This document shows positions 33,302-41,920 of a stretch of DNA of 64,000 nucleotides, piece after piece; position 1 is the stretch's first letter, and the number at the start of each line of letters is the position of its first letter. This DNA is from Saccharothrix deserti (GTDB lineage: Bacteria; Actinomycetota; Actinomycetes; Mycobacteriales; Pseudonocardiaceae): NCBI RefSeq assembly GCF_009769385.1, contig NZ_VKAB01000043.1:1-64000 (forward strand), in the 5' to 3' direction. Both the position numbers and the translations under genes were made by a program. Under the pieces are notes generated by a model. That model saw only the letters and a program-made list of their open reading frames with translations. It had not been told where the DNA came from and ran no database searches.

Positions 33302-34531
33302 GTGGAGACCGATACCGCGCCCATCCCGCTCGACATGACCGGCGCGGACATCCACGCCGAGGCGGCCCGGCTCCGGGCGCACGGCCCGGTGACGCCGGTG
33401 CTGTTGCCGGGGGACGTGCGGGCCTGGTCGATCACCGGCTACGCCGAGATCAAGAAGGCGCTGACCGATCCCCGGGTGTCCAAGGACCCGCGCAAGCACT
33501 GGCCCGCCTTCGCCAACGGCGAGCTCAGCCGGGACTGGCCGTTGATCGACTGGCTGGGCGACAACATGACCACCGCGCACGGCGCCGACCACGCCCGGCT
33601 GCGCAAGCTGGTCGCCAAGGCGTTCACGGCGCGCCGGGTGGCGGAGATGCGCCCGAGGGTCGAGCGGATCACCAACGCGCTGCTGGACGACCTGGCGGCG
33701 ACACCGCGCGGCGCGGTGGTGGACCTGAAGGCCGGGTACGGCACGCCGTTGCCGGCACGGGTGATCTGCGAGCTGTTCGGTGTGCCGGAAGAGGACCAGG
33801 ACGCGGTGCTGCGCGGCGGTGAGGCGAACACCGACACGCGGCTCACCGCGGAGCAGGCCAGGCGGAACATCGAGCAGTGGCAGCGGGCGATCGGCGCGTT
33901 GGTCGAGACCAAGCGCCGGACGCCGGGCGACGACCTGACCAGCGCGCTGGTCGGGGCGCAGGAGGACGGCTCCTCGCTGACCGACTCGGAGCTGCTCGGC
34001 ACCCTCAACCTGATCCTCAGCGCCGGCTCCGGGACCGTGACCAACCTGCTCTGCGGCGTCATGGTCGCCCTGCTCACCCATCCCGAGCAGTACGAGCTGG
34101 TGCGCACCGGACAGCGGACCTGGCGGGACGTGGTCGACGAGGTGCTGCGGGTGGAGTCGCCCATCGCGCAGCTGCCGTTCCGGTTCGCGATCGAGGACAT
34201 CGAGCTGGGCGGCGTGGTCATCCCCCGCGGCGAGCCCATCCTGATCGGCTACGCGGCCGCCGGGCGGGACCCGGACCTGCACGGCGCGGACGCCGGGCGG
34301 TTCGACCTCACCAGGGCGAACAAGGAGCACCTGTCGTTCGGGCACGGCGCGCACTTCTGCGTCGGCGCGCCGTTGGCGCAGCTGGAGGCGAGCATCGCGT
34401 TGCCGGCGCTGTTCGAGCGGTTCCCGGACATGCGGCTGGCCGTCGACGTGGCCGAGTTGGAGCCACGCGGGTCGTTCATCATGAACGCCTACGCGGCCCT
34501 GCCCGTCCACCTGAACGGGGTCTCCTCGTGA
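33302..34531 (+). CDS. Cytochrome P450 with a non-canonical I-helix
   Basis: A 409-residue P450 with GTG start immediately after the previous stop. ExxR (DEVLR) and the heme loop FGHGAHFCVG are normal. The I-helix reads LILSAGSGTVTN where AGHETT or AGxDTT is expected: the acid-alcohol pair that protonates the iron-peroxo species is AGSGTV here, with no acid and the Thr kept. Such changes occur in P450s with unusual chemistry (for example coupling, dehydration or NO/peroxide use), though which applies is unknown. The last 4 bases overlap the SDR gene (GTGA). It is related to the P450 at 27431. Confidence 0.92.
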   Translation: METDTAPIPLDMTGADIHAEAARLRAHGPVTPVLLPGDVRAWSITGYAEIKKALTDPRVSKDPRKHWPAFANGELSRDWPLIDWLGDNMTTAHGADHARLRKLVAKAFTARRVAEMRPRVERITNALLDDLAATPRGAVVDLKAGYGTPLPARVICELFGVPEEDQDAVLRGGEANTDTRLTAEQARRNIEQWQRAIGALVETKRRTPGDDLTSALVGAQEDGSSLTDSELLGTLNLILSAGSGTVTNLLCGVMVALLTHPEQYELVRTGQRTWRDVVDEVLRVESPIAQLPFRFAIEDIELGGVVIPRGEPILIGYAAAGRDPDLHGADAGRFDLTRANKEHLSFGHGAHFCVGAPLAQLEASIALPALFERFPDMRLAVDVAELEPRGSFIMNAYAALPVHLNGVSS

Positions 34532-35307
34532 CGTCGTTGGCCGGCAAGGTGGCGTTGGTGACCGGTGCCTCGCGGGGCATCGGTCAGGCCATCGCCACCC
34601 GGCTGGCCGCGGACGGCGCGCTGGTCGCGGTGCACTACGGCAGCAACGAGCAGGCGGCGAAGGAGACGGTCACGGCGATCGAGGGCGCCGGCGGCAAGGC
34701 GTTCACCGTGCGCGCCGAGCTCGGTGTCGACGGCGACGTGGACACGCTGATCACCGGGTTGACCGAGGGCCTGACCGGGCACACCGGCACGGCGGAGTTC
34801 GACATCCTGGTCAACAACGCCGCGATCGTCGGCTTCAGCCCGCTCGACGCGCTGACCGAGGACGAGTTCGACCGGACCTTCGCGATCAACACCAAGGCGC
34901 CGCTGTTCCTGATCAAGCGGGCGTTGCCGTTGCTGCGGGACGGCGGGCGGATCATCAACATCTCGACGCTGGCCACCAGGACGGCCCCGCCCGCGGTCGG
35001 CTACGTGATGAGCAAGGGCGCCATCGACGTGATGAGCCGGACCCTGGCGGTAGAACTGGGCGGCCGGGGTATCACGGTGAACGCGGTGGCGCCCGGCGTG
35101 ATCCTCACCGACGTGTTCGCCGCGTTGCGCGACAACCCGGACGCCCAGGCCGCGGTGGCCGGTGCGGCCGCGCTCGGCCGGCTGGGCCGACCGGACGACA
35201 TCGCGGACGCGGTCGCGTTCCTCGCCTCCGAGGACGCACGGTGGATCACCGGACAGGTCATCGACGTCACCGGTGGCCTTTCCCTTCGGCCGCGCACCTT
35301 CGGTTAA
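34528..35307 (+). CDS. Short-chain dehydrogenase/reductase
   Basis: A 259-residue classical SDR: cofactor motif VTGASRGIGQAIA near 12-24, NNAA near 98, catalytic Ser in INISTLATR and YVMSK (Tyr and Lys) near 165-169, and the C-terminal ITGQVIDVTGG. It starts with GTG overlapping the P450 stop, so the two are co-translated. It resembles FabG-like reductases more than the typical C-9 ketoreductases of angucycline-type clusters. Whether it acts on the nascent polyketide or a tailoring ketone is open. It ends the methyltransferase-P450-SDR run. Confidence 0.9.
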   Translation: MTSLAGKVALVTGASRGIGQAIATRLAADGALVAVHYGSNEQAAKETVTAIEGAGGKAFTVRAELGVDGDVDTLITGLTEGLTGHTGTAEFDILVNNAAIVGFSPLDALTEDEFDRTFAINTKAPLFLIKRALPLLRDGGRIINISTLATRTAPPAVGYVMSKGAIDVMSRTLAVELGGRGITVNAVAPGVILTDVFAALRDNPDAQAAVAGAAALGRLGRPDDIADAVAFLASEDARWITGQVIDVTGGLSLRPRTFG

Positions 35308-35373
35308 GTCTGTTCGACATTCATTATCCGATAATTCATCAAGCGGCTTGACAACTGATCGAGGGCTAGTAGT

Positions 35374-35388
35374 GTCAAGTCGGTTGAC
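35374..35388. promoter_or_regulatory. Second MarR-type operator (GTCAA-N5-TTGAC) before the NmrA gene
   Basis: GTCAAGTCGGTTGAC lies about 90 bases before the next ATG and repeats the palindrome of the MarR/BBE promoter, including the upstream GGCTAGTA. TTGACA at 35348 with TAGTGT 16 bases later is a plausible promoter overlapping it. Confidence 0.55.
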
Positions 35389-35478
35389 GACTTTGTGATT
35401 CCGAGACCGGCTGCCCCTCGACGACGAGTCGGCGATCGCCAACGACTACTGCGACACACGTGATGAGGAGCAGGGTTC

Positions 35479-36402
35479 ATGCCACTCCCGGATGAGAATC
35501 GTCTCGTGCTGGTCGGTGGGGCGACCGGCAACCAGGGCTCGGTCGTCGCGCGTGAACTGTTAGCGAACGGGTTCGGCGTGCGCGCGCTCACCAGGGACCC
35601 GGGCAAGCAGGCCGCGCGCGAACTCGCCGCGCTCGGCGCGGAGGTCGTGGTCGGTGACTACGACGACCCCACGTCACTGCGCAAAGCCGCGGACGGCGTG
35701 TACGGGGTCTTCTCCGTGCACAACTTCATGTCCGGCGTCGACGTCGAGATCCGGCATGGCAAGGCGCTCGCCGAGGCGGCGAAGGAAGTGGATGTCGCTC
35801 ATTTCGTCTACAGCTCCGCCGCCTCGGCGAACCTGGAAACAGGAATCGCCTTCCACGACAGCAAGTACGAGATCGAAAAGCACATCCAGGCACTCGGGTT
35901 GCCCTGGACCGTGCTCCGCCCGGTGTTCTTGATGAAGAACTGGCACGAGCTGACCGGCCCCGTTCTCTCCGGCGTCCTGCCCTGGCCGCTCGATCCGGAG
36001 AAGCCCCTGCAGCAGGTCGCGATCGAGGACATCGCCGCGTTCACCGTGCTGGCGTTCCAGGACCCGGACCGCTGGCTCGGCCAGGCCGTCGACCTCGCGG
36101 GTGACGAGCTGACCCTGCCGCAGGTGGCGGACACGCTCGGTCGGGTCACCGGCCGTCCGGTGCGCTACGTCCAGGTTTCCTGGGAGGACTTCTTCAAGGT
36201 GATGGCCGGCGCGACCGGCCTGGACATCGACGAGAACTTCGTCCGCCTGTTCCGCTGGTTCAACGACGTCGGCTACGAGGCCGATATCCCCGCGTTGCGC
36301 GCGGCACATCCGCGGTTGCTCGACCTGGAAAGCTTCCTGCGTTTCGACGGCTGGGGGGAGAAGGAGGAGGCGGGCGCGGGGACGTCGCACTCGCACGGTT
36401 AG
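35479..36402 (+). CDS. NmrA-like NAD(P)-binding protein
   Basis: A 307-residue atypical SDR of the NmrA group: VGGATGNQGSVVARELLANG near 10-29 (GxxGxxG site), RALTRDPGK for NADP choice, and YSSAAS in place of the YxxxK catalytic motif. NmrA-like proteins are redox sensors or isoflavone-reductase-like enzymes. It contains a TTA codon at 35560. Its promoter carries the same palindrome as the MarR/BBE divergent promoter. The C-terminus is His-containing and acidic. A role as reductase or sensor in the cluster is inferred from position only. Confidence 0.87.
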   Translation: MPLPDENRLVLVGGATGNQGSVVARELLANGFGVRALTRDPGKQAARELAALGAEVVVGDYDDPTSLRKAADGVYGVFSVHNFMSGVDVEIRHGKALAEAAKEVDVAHFVYSSAASANLETGIAFHDSKYEIEKHIQALGLPWTVLRPVFLMKNWHELTGPVLSGVLPWPLDPEKPLQQVAIEDIAAFTVLAFQDPDRWLGQAVDLAGDELTLPQVADTLGRVTGRPVRYVQVSWEDFFKVMAGATGLDIDENFVRLFRWFNDVGYEADIPALRAAHPRLLDLESFLRFDGWGEKEEAGAGTSHSHG

Positions 36403-36499
36403 TTGTCAAGGGTAGCTCTGGGGGCGCTCTTCAATGGCGAATTCGTCATCCGGAATGCACGTGTCCATGGCTCGGAATGTGCATGTACGGAGGGGTGAA

Positions 36500-37342
36500 T
36501 TGGATATTCAGGTTCTTGGGCCGCTGTGGATTTCCTGCGCAGGCACGGGGGTGGTGCCCACCGCACGGAAACCACGACAGATTCTCGCTCTGCTCGTGCT
36601 CAACTACTCACGGGTCGTGCCCGTGGCCACGTTGATAGACGAACTGTGGGACGGGCACGCGCCGAAAACGGCGCCGGCGGCCGTGCAGAGCTATGTATTC
36701 CAACTGCGCAAGAAGCTCGCCGAGGTCACCGGTCGGAGCATGGACACGGTCGGCAGCGAGATGTTGCGCACGGGGCAGAACGGCTATGAGTTCGTCGCCG
36801 AACCGACCCGGTTCGACCTGCGGACCTTTCACCGGCTGGAACGTGCGGGCGTAGCGGCAATGGCCCGCGGCGACCTGGTCACGGCTGTTCAGGATTTCCG
36901 CGAGGCGCTGTCGTTGTGGCGCGGTCCGGCGCTGGCCGACGTCGAACCGGGGCCGGGCATCCGTGCCGAGGTGGCCGGGATCGAGCAGTCGAGGGCGACG
37001 ATGCTGGACCACCGCATCGAGCTGGAGCTGCGGCTGGGATTGCACCGCGAGATCCTCGGTGAGCTCTCGGTCCTGGTGTCGCACAACAGGTTCCACGAGG
37101 ACCTGCACGCGCAGTTCATCATCGCGCTGTACCGCTCCGGCTACCGCGCCCGTGCGCTGGAGGCGTTCCACCGGCTGCGCAAGGACATGGTGAGCGAGTT
37201 CGGCCTGGAGCCGTCTCCCAAGCTGCACCAGTACTACCAGGCGGTGCTCACCTCGGACCCGGCGCTGGACGAGATGCCGGTGCTGCCGCTGCCCAGGGCG
37301 GCGGAGCTGCCGGTGCTGCCCGCCGCGGCGGGATGCTTCTAG
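36500..37342 (+). CDS. SARP-family activator
   Basis: About 280 residues from the TTG at 36500 (LDIQVLGPLW), which follows GGAGGGG and matches the family start; ATGs at 36434 and 36467 in frame are alternatives. Winged helix: KPRQILALLVLNYSRVVPVA and AVQSYVFQLRKKL. Activation domain: FHEDLHAQFIIALYRSGYRA. It is close to the SARP at 24725 along its whole length, so these two arose by duplication, but this copy has no TTA codons that I found. It likely activates cluster promoters. Confidence 0.88.
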   Translation: MDIQVLGPLWISCAGTGVVPTARKPRQILALLVLNYSRVVPVATLIDELWDGHAPKTAPAAVQSYVFQLRKKLAEVTGRSMDTVGSEMLRTGQNGYEFVAEPTRFDLRTFHRLERAGVAAMARGDLVTAVQDFREALSLWRGPALADVEPGPGIRAEVAGIEQSRATMLDHRIELELRLGLHREILGELSVLVSHNRFHEDLHAQFIIALYRSGYRARALEAFHRLRKDMVSEFGLEPSPKLHQYYQAVLTSDPALDEMPVLPLPRAAELPVLPAAAGCF

Positions 37343-37388
37343 GCTTCTAGGCACGACTCGCGGGACGCGGGACCTCGCGGGGCACCGC

Positions 37389-38180
37389 CTAGCCGCCTGT
37401 GCCGGCCATCCACGGCGCCGTGTCGGCGACGTGGATGGCGTGCCGGAGCCCGGCGATCCGGGCGGACGGCGCCTTGCCGAGCTCGTCGAGCATGTTCTGC
37501 CGCAGCTCGTCGAACACCTTGAGGGCTCGCGTCCGGTACCCCGAACGGTACAGGGCGATCATGAATTGGGCGTGCAGCCGCTCGTGGTGGGGATGCCGGA
37601 CGACGAGCCTGGCCAGTTCGCTCAAGATCTCGCGATGTCGGCCCATGTCCAGCTGCGTGCCGAAGAAGTGGGTCAGCGTGTCCAACCTGGACTCGTCCAG
37701 CTCGGCCACCGCGGCGCGAAGGAGCCTGCCGTGCTCGACGTTCAGCAACGCGGGCCCGCGCCACAGGCCGAGCGCCTCGCTGAGCACCCGGCTCGCGCCG
37801 AGGTCGTCACCGGTGTGCAGCAGCGTCTGTGCCTTGGTGCGCAGGCGGTGGAACTCGGGCAGGTCGAAGGAGGCCTTGCCGAGGTTGATCCGGTAGCCGC
37901 CGTCACGGGTCTGCAGCAGGTCCCGCGCGATCACGCTGGCCGTGACACCCAGTTGTCTGGCGAACTCCTTGCGCAGGTAGAAAACGTGGGTTTGCAGCGT
38001 GGTCATGGCGCGTTGCGGGGGCGTGTCGTCCCATAACTCGGTGATCAGCGAGCCCGTCGACACCCGGTGCGGCTCATTGAGCAGCAACAAAGCCAGCAGT
38101 TGTCGCGGCTTCCCGGCGGTGTGGATCAACTCTTCGCCGTTTTCCTGGATCGACAGAGAGCCTAGTACGCGAAAATCCAT
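37389..38180 (-). CDS. SARP-family activator, third in the cluster
   Basis: A 263-residue SARP on the opposite strand, ATG at 38180: MDFRVLGSLSIQENGEEL, KPRQLLALLLLNEPHRVS, LQTHVFYLRKEF and RLHAQFMIALYRSGYR. It is more distant from the other two than they are from each other, so it may answer to different signals or bind different repeats. It is convergent with the SARP at 36500 (46-base gap) and divergent from the aromatase operon, whose promoter region it shares. Confidence 0.9.
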   Translation of the reverse strand: MDFRVLGSLSIQENGEELIHTAGKPRQLLALLLLNEPHRVSTGSLITELWDDTPPQRAMTTLQTHVFYLRKEFARQLGVTASVIARDLLQTRDGGYRINLGKASFDLPEFHRLRTKAQTLLHTGDDLGASRVLSEALGLWRGPALLNVEHGRLLRAAVAELDESRLDTLTHFFGTQLDMGRHREILSELARLVVRHPHHERLHAQFMIALYRSGYRTRALKVFDELRQNMLDELGKAPSARIAGLRHAIHVADTAPWMAGTGG

Positions 38181-38515
38181 TTCCCCCCCCGAGGCATTGG
38201 ATCGGACAGTACCAACCCTACTGGCGGTCGCGCCAGGGCAACCAGATCGGTGGGTTCGGGCTCAAGAACTCCTAACACCGTGATCTTGGAATAGTGGTGG
38301 TGGCGACACTGTTGATCTTGGTGTGGGAAGGTTCGGCCGGTTCCGCGGATCGTCCTGTTCGCAGGCGCTTGGGCGACCGTGAGGACTGCATGTCACAGGA
38401 ACCGTGGCGCGGGTCGGCTCCATCGTTTCGTTAGGAGCCCTTAAGGAGGTTTTGAGCAGACGTTCTTAGCGTGGACCCGGACATCGGTTGCCGGTCGGAT
38501 GGAGAGGGAATCGCC
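38181..38515. promoter_or_regulatory. Divergent promoter region of SARP and aromatase operon
   Basis: No gene is seen. TTAGGAG (38431), TTAAGGA (38441) and TTTGAGC (38451) are loosely repeated at 10-base steps and could be an activator site, though SARP repeats normally step by 11. GGAGAGGGAA at 38501-38510 is the ribosome site that decides the TTG start at 38516. Confidence 0.35.
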
Positions 38516-39346
38516 TTGATAGTCCACACCCTGATTTATCGCTTTGCGGACTCGGTGGCCGAGCAGGATCGCGAGCAGTTCTTCACGGAACTGCGCGACG
38601 CGGCGCTGAAGTCGGGGTTGATCAAGGATTTCGGTTACGGCGCGCATTATCTGCTGCCCGTGGACGAGCACTCGAAGGGCATGACCGGGAACGCGATCGC
38701 CCAGTTCGCCTGTGAGGACCTGCCGACCCTGCGGAAGTTCTCCGAGCTGCCCCTCGTGCACGACCTCCTCGCCCGTTGGCGGTCGAAGATCGACTACGAG
38801 GCCGCGTACGCCAACCACGACGTGCTGCTGACCAGCACCACCGGAGGGAACCCGATGCACCACACCGAGCACACCGTCACCGTGGACGCGCCGGTCGAGG
38901 TGGTCTGGCCGGTGCTCGTCGACGTCGAGGGCTACGCGCGCATCTTCCCGCCCACCGAGAAGGTGACGATCCTGGAGGAGTCGCCGGAGCACCAGATCGC
39001 CCGGCTCGTCGTCGACGTCAACGGTGTGATCCAGTCCTGGGTGTCCCGCCGCGACATCGACGTCAACCGCCGGGTCATCGCCTACCGGCAGCTGGAGAAC
39101 GCGCCGATGATGGGCTACATGGGCGGCGAGTGGCGCGCCCTGCCGCTCGGCGACGACAAGACGCAGCTGGTGCTCACGCACGACTTCAAGCCGCGCGAGC
39201 CGGTCGACGGGAAGGTCGCCGGCAAGTACACCTACGAAGAGGCCGACGAGATGATCAAGGCCGCGGTGGAGCGCAACAGCGTGGCGGACCTCGGTGCGGT
39301 GAAGATCGAGGCGGAGCGCCTCGCGGCCGAGGGACAGGCGGCGTGA
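38516..39346 (+). CDS. Dabb-domain/aromatase-cyclase (SRPBCC) fusion
   Basis: About 276 residues from the TTG at 38516 (LIVHTLIYRFADSV); GTG at 38471 is an alternative. Residues about 1-105 are a Dabb (dimeric A/B barrel) domain: VHTLIYRF, KDFGYGAHY, EDLPTLRKFSELPLVHDL. Residues about 120-260 are a TcmN-type SRPBCC aromatase/cyclase: HTEHTVTVDAPVEVVWPVLV and VEGYARIFPPTEKVTIL. Such domains fold and aromatise the first ring of the polyketide in a deep cavity. Dabb domains form other polyketide cyclases, so this one chain may hold two ring-forming activities. Its stop overlaps the next cyclase gene. Confidence 0.87.
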   Translation: MIVHTLIYRFADSVAEQDREQFFTELRDAALKSGLIKDFGYGAHYLLPVDEHSKGMTGNAIAQFACEDLPTLRKFSELPLVHDLLARWRSKIDYEAAYANHDVLLTSTTGGNPMHHTEHTVTVDAPVEVVWPVLVDVEGYARIFPPTEKVTILEESPEHQIARLVVDVNGVIQSWVSRRDIDVNRRVIAYRQLENAPMMGYMGGEWRALPLGDDKTQLVLTHDFKPREPVDGKVAGKYTYEEADEMIKAAVERNSVADLGAVKIEAERLAAEGQAA

Positions 39347-40092
39347 GGCGCCTCATCGACCTGAGCGTCGTCCTGCGTGACACGCCGAGCGAGGCGACCC
39401 CGGTGAAGATCGACGTGCTCGGTCACCGGGAGGGCGCCACCGTGCTCGGCCTGTCGCCGGAGGACTTCCCGGGCGGGATGGCCATCTCCAACGAGACGAT
39501 CACGCTGACCACGCACACCGGCACGCACATGGACGCGCCGCTGCACTACGGGCCCCTCAGCGGTGGGGTACCGGCGAAGAGCATCGACCAGGTGCCGATC
39601 GAGTGGTGCTACGGCCCCGGCGTCCGGCTGGACGTCCGGCACGTGCCGGCGGGTGACGGCATCACGGTGGCCCACCTGACCGACGCCCTCGCCGCGATCG
39701 GCCACGAGCTCGCCGCCGGGGACATCGTCATGCTGTGGACCGGCGCGGACGCGCGGTGGGGCGGTGCCGACTACCTCACCGACTTCCCCGGCCTCACCGG
39801 CGAGGGCACCCAGTTCCTGGTGGAGCACGGCGTCCGGGTCATCGGAATCGACGCGTGGGGCCTCGACCGGCCGATGCGGACGATGATCGAAGAATACAAG
39901 CGGACCGGCGACAAATCCGTGTTGTGGCCCGCCCACATCTACGGGCGCACCCGCGAATACCTCCAGCTGGAAAAACTGGCCAACCTCGGCACGCTGCCGG
40001 CGCCGACCGGTTTCACCGTGTCCTGTTTCCCGGTGCCGGTCGGCGGCGCGGGCGCCGGTTGGACCCGCGTCGTGGCAATTCTCGACGAATGA
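39343..40092 (+). CDS. Cyclase-family protein (kynurenine-formamidase fold)
   Basis: A 249-residue metal-dependent hydrolase-like protein starting with GTG overlapping the preceding stop. The signature HTGTHMDAPLHYG near 55-67 holds the metal-binding His and Asp residues of the cyclase/KynB family, and IGIDAWGLDRP follows in the second half. Members in type II polyketide clusters help close later rings; others hydrolyse formamides. Position directly behind the aromatase, with coupled translation, favours a ring-closing or dehydration role here. Confidence 0.85.
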   Translation: MRRLIDLSVVLRDTPSEATPVKIDVLGHREGATVLGLSPEDFPGGMAISNETITLTTHTGTHMDAPLHYGPLSGGVPAKSIDQVPIEWCYGPGVRLDVRHVPAGDGITVAHLTDALAAIGHELAAGDIVMLWTGADARWGGADYLTDFPGLTGEGTQFLVEHGVRVIGIDAWGLDRPMRTMIEEYKRTGDKSVLWPAHIYGRTREYLQLEKLANLGTLPAPTGFTVSCFPVPVGGAGAGWTRVVAILDE

Positions 40093-40107
40093 GCGCGCGG
40101 GTTCGAC

Positions 40108-40500
40108 ATGTCCGGGACTGACCTCGTCGGGGTGTGGCGGCTGGTGTCGTTCCACGACGTCGACGACACGGGCCGGACGAGTACCGGCCCGTTGGGCGAG
40201 GACCCGTCCGGCCTGTTGATCTACACCGAGGACGGCCACGTCTCGGTGAGCATGATGCGCGCCGAACCCGGCCCGACGCCCGGCTTCATGGGCTACGCCG
40301 GGCGCTGGCGCAGGGAAGGTGACCAGGTCGTACACCGGATCGAGGTCACGCCGAGACCGGACTGGGTCGGCACGGAACAGGTCCGTGCCGCCGAGTTCGC
40401 CGGCGACCGGCTGACCCTGCACGCCGAGACCGCGGTGCACGGCCGCCGCCAACGACGCGTCCTCGTCTGGCGCCGGGCGCAGGCGAACTCGGCGACGTGA
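40108..40500 (+). CDS. Lipocalin-like domain protein
   Basis: A 130-residue protein of the small lipocalin-like (Lipocalin_5) family: LVGVWRLVSFHDVD at the start (the GxW motif), GLLIYTEDGHVSVSMMR, and WRREGDQVVHRIEV. It forms a single beta barrel without signal peptide. Such genes are found in polyketide clusters, where they may bind intermediates or act as small cyclases; none of this is proven for this protein. It follows the cyclase by 15 bases and precedes the ketosynthase by about 160. Confidence 0.8.
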   Translation: MSGTDLVGVWRLVSFHDVDDTGRTSTGPLGEDPSGLLIYTEDGHVSVSMMRAEPGPTPGFMGYAGRWRREGDQVVHRIEVTPRPDWVGTEQVRAAEFAGDRLTLHAETAVHGRRQRRVLVWRRAQANSAT

Positions 40501-40663
40501 CGCGCGAGCCCGGCGATGTGGGGCGCGGACACGCCGGCCCGGCGTGTCCGCCGCTCACGTCGTCGTGCCCGCACACGGCGTCGACGAGTTGTCGGGGGTG
40601 AATGCTTCGATTGCTCTACCGGTGCTTTAGCGGACATTGACATCCCCTATTTAAGGTCGTTGT

Positions 40664-41920
40664 ATGACCCGCAGAGTCGTGATTACCGGAATTGGTGTCC
40701 GGGCCCCGAGCGGACTCGGCACGAAGGCCTTTTGGGAACTGATCGCGGCCGGCTCGACGGCCACTCGGCGCATCTCCTTGTTCGACCCGTCCGGGTTCCG
40801 GTCGCAGGTCGCCGGGGAATGCGACTTCGACCCGGACTTCGAGGGGCTCTCCCCGCGCCAGCAGCGCCGGATGGACCGGGCCACGCAGTTCAGCGTGGTG
40901 TGCGCCAGGGACGCGGTCGAGGACAGCGGGCTCGACCTGAGCCAACTCGACCCCGCACGCGTCGGTGTCACCGTGGGCAGCGCGGTCGGCGCGGCGACCA
41001 GCCTGGAGCGCGAGTACCTGGTGCTCTCCGACAGCGGGCGGCACTGGGTGATGAGCGAGGACCACCTGTCCCCGCACATGTTCGACTACCTGGTGCCCAG
41101 CGCCATGCCCAGGGAGGTCGCCTGGGAGGTCGGCGCCGAGGGCCCGGTCACCATGGTCTCCACCGGGTGCACGTCCGGGATCGACGCCGTCGGCTACGCG
41201 GTCGACCTGGTTCGCTCCGGGACCGTGTCCGCGATGATCGCCGGCGCGTCGGACACCCCGATCTCGCCCATCGTGGCCGCCTGCTTCGACGCGATCAAGG
41301 CGACCACCCCGCGGCTGGACGAGCCGGAACGCGCCTCCCGGCCGTTCGACGCCAGCCGCAACGGGTTCGTGCTCGCCGAGGGCGCCGCGATGTTCGTCGT
41401 CGAGGACTACGAGCACGCCCGCCGGCGCGGCGCCGAGATCTACGCGGAGGTCTCCGGGTACGCGACCAGGTGCAACGCCTACCACATGACCGGGCTGCGC
41501 CCGGACGGCGTGGAGATGGCGGAGGCGATCGACGTCGCGCTCGCCCAGGCGGAGGTGCGACCGGACCAGATCGACTACGTCAACGCGCACGGCTCCGGCA
41601 CCAAGCAGAACGACCGGCACGAGACGGCCGCGTTCAAACGCAGCCTCGGCGAGCACGCCTACCGGGTCCCGGTGAGCTCGATCAAGTCGATGGTCGGCCA
41701 CTCACTCGGCGCGATCGGCTCGATCGAGATCGCCGCGAGCGCCCTCGCGATCACCCACGGCGTGGTGCCGCCCACCGCGAACCTGCACGAGCCGGACCCC
41801 GAGTGCGATCTGGACTACGTGCCGCTCGAAGCCCGCGAAGCACGGCTGGACAACGTGCTCACCGTCGGCAGCGGGTTCGGCGGCTTCCAGAGCGCGATGG
41901 TCCTGCGGGCGGTGTCGTGA
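40664..41920 (+). CDS. Type II PKS ketosynthase alpha (KS-alpha)
   Basis: A 418-residue ketosynthase, the condensing subunit of the minimal polyketide synthase. Catalytic residues: Cys in VSTGCTSG near 169, His in NAHGSGTKQND near 306 and His in SMVGHSLGA near 342. The TGIGVRAPSG start is typical. It condenses malonyl units on ACP with its partner chain-length factor, with which it overlaps by 4 bases (GTGA). The upstream gap (40501-40663) holds TCGACGA (40581) and TCGGGGG (40592) 11 bases apart, possible SARP repeats. Confidence 0.97.
   Translation: MTRRVVITGIGVRAPSGLGTKAFWELIAAGSTATRRISLFDPSGFRSQVAGECDFDPDFEGLSPRQQRRMDRATQFSVVCARDAVEDSGLDLSQLDPARVGVTVGSAVGAATSLEREYLVLSDSGRHWVMSEDHLSPHMFDYLVPSAMPREVAWEVGAEGPVTMVSTGCTSGIDAVGYAVDLVRSGTVSAMIAGASDTPISPIVAACFDAIKATTPRLDEPERASRPFDASRNGFVLAEGAAMFVVEDYEHARRRGAEIYAEVSGYATRCNAYHMTGLRPDGVEMAEAIDVALAQAEVRPDQIDYVNAHGSGTKQNDRHETAAFKRSLGEHAYRVPVSSIKSMVGHSLGAIGSIEIAASALAITHGVVPPTANLHEPDPECDLDYVPLEAREARLDNVLTVGSGFGGFQSAMVLRAVS

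Noticed and set aside
31595..34510. 971-codon minus-strand frame across the hydroxylase, methyltransferase and P450
   Set aside because: Crosses several intact genes on the other strand and shows no recognisable motif.
40637..40663. TTGACA before the ketosynthase as a -35 box
   Set aside because: Only 22 bases lie between it and the ATG, too few for a -10 box and leader with ribosome site.
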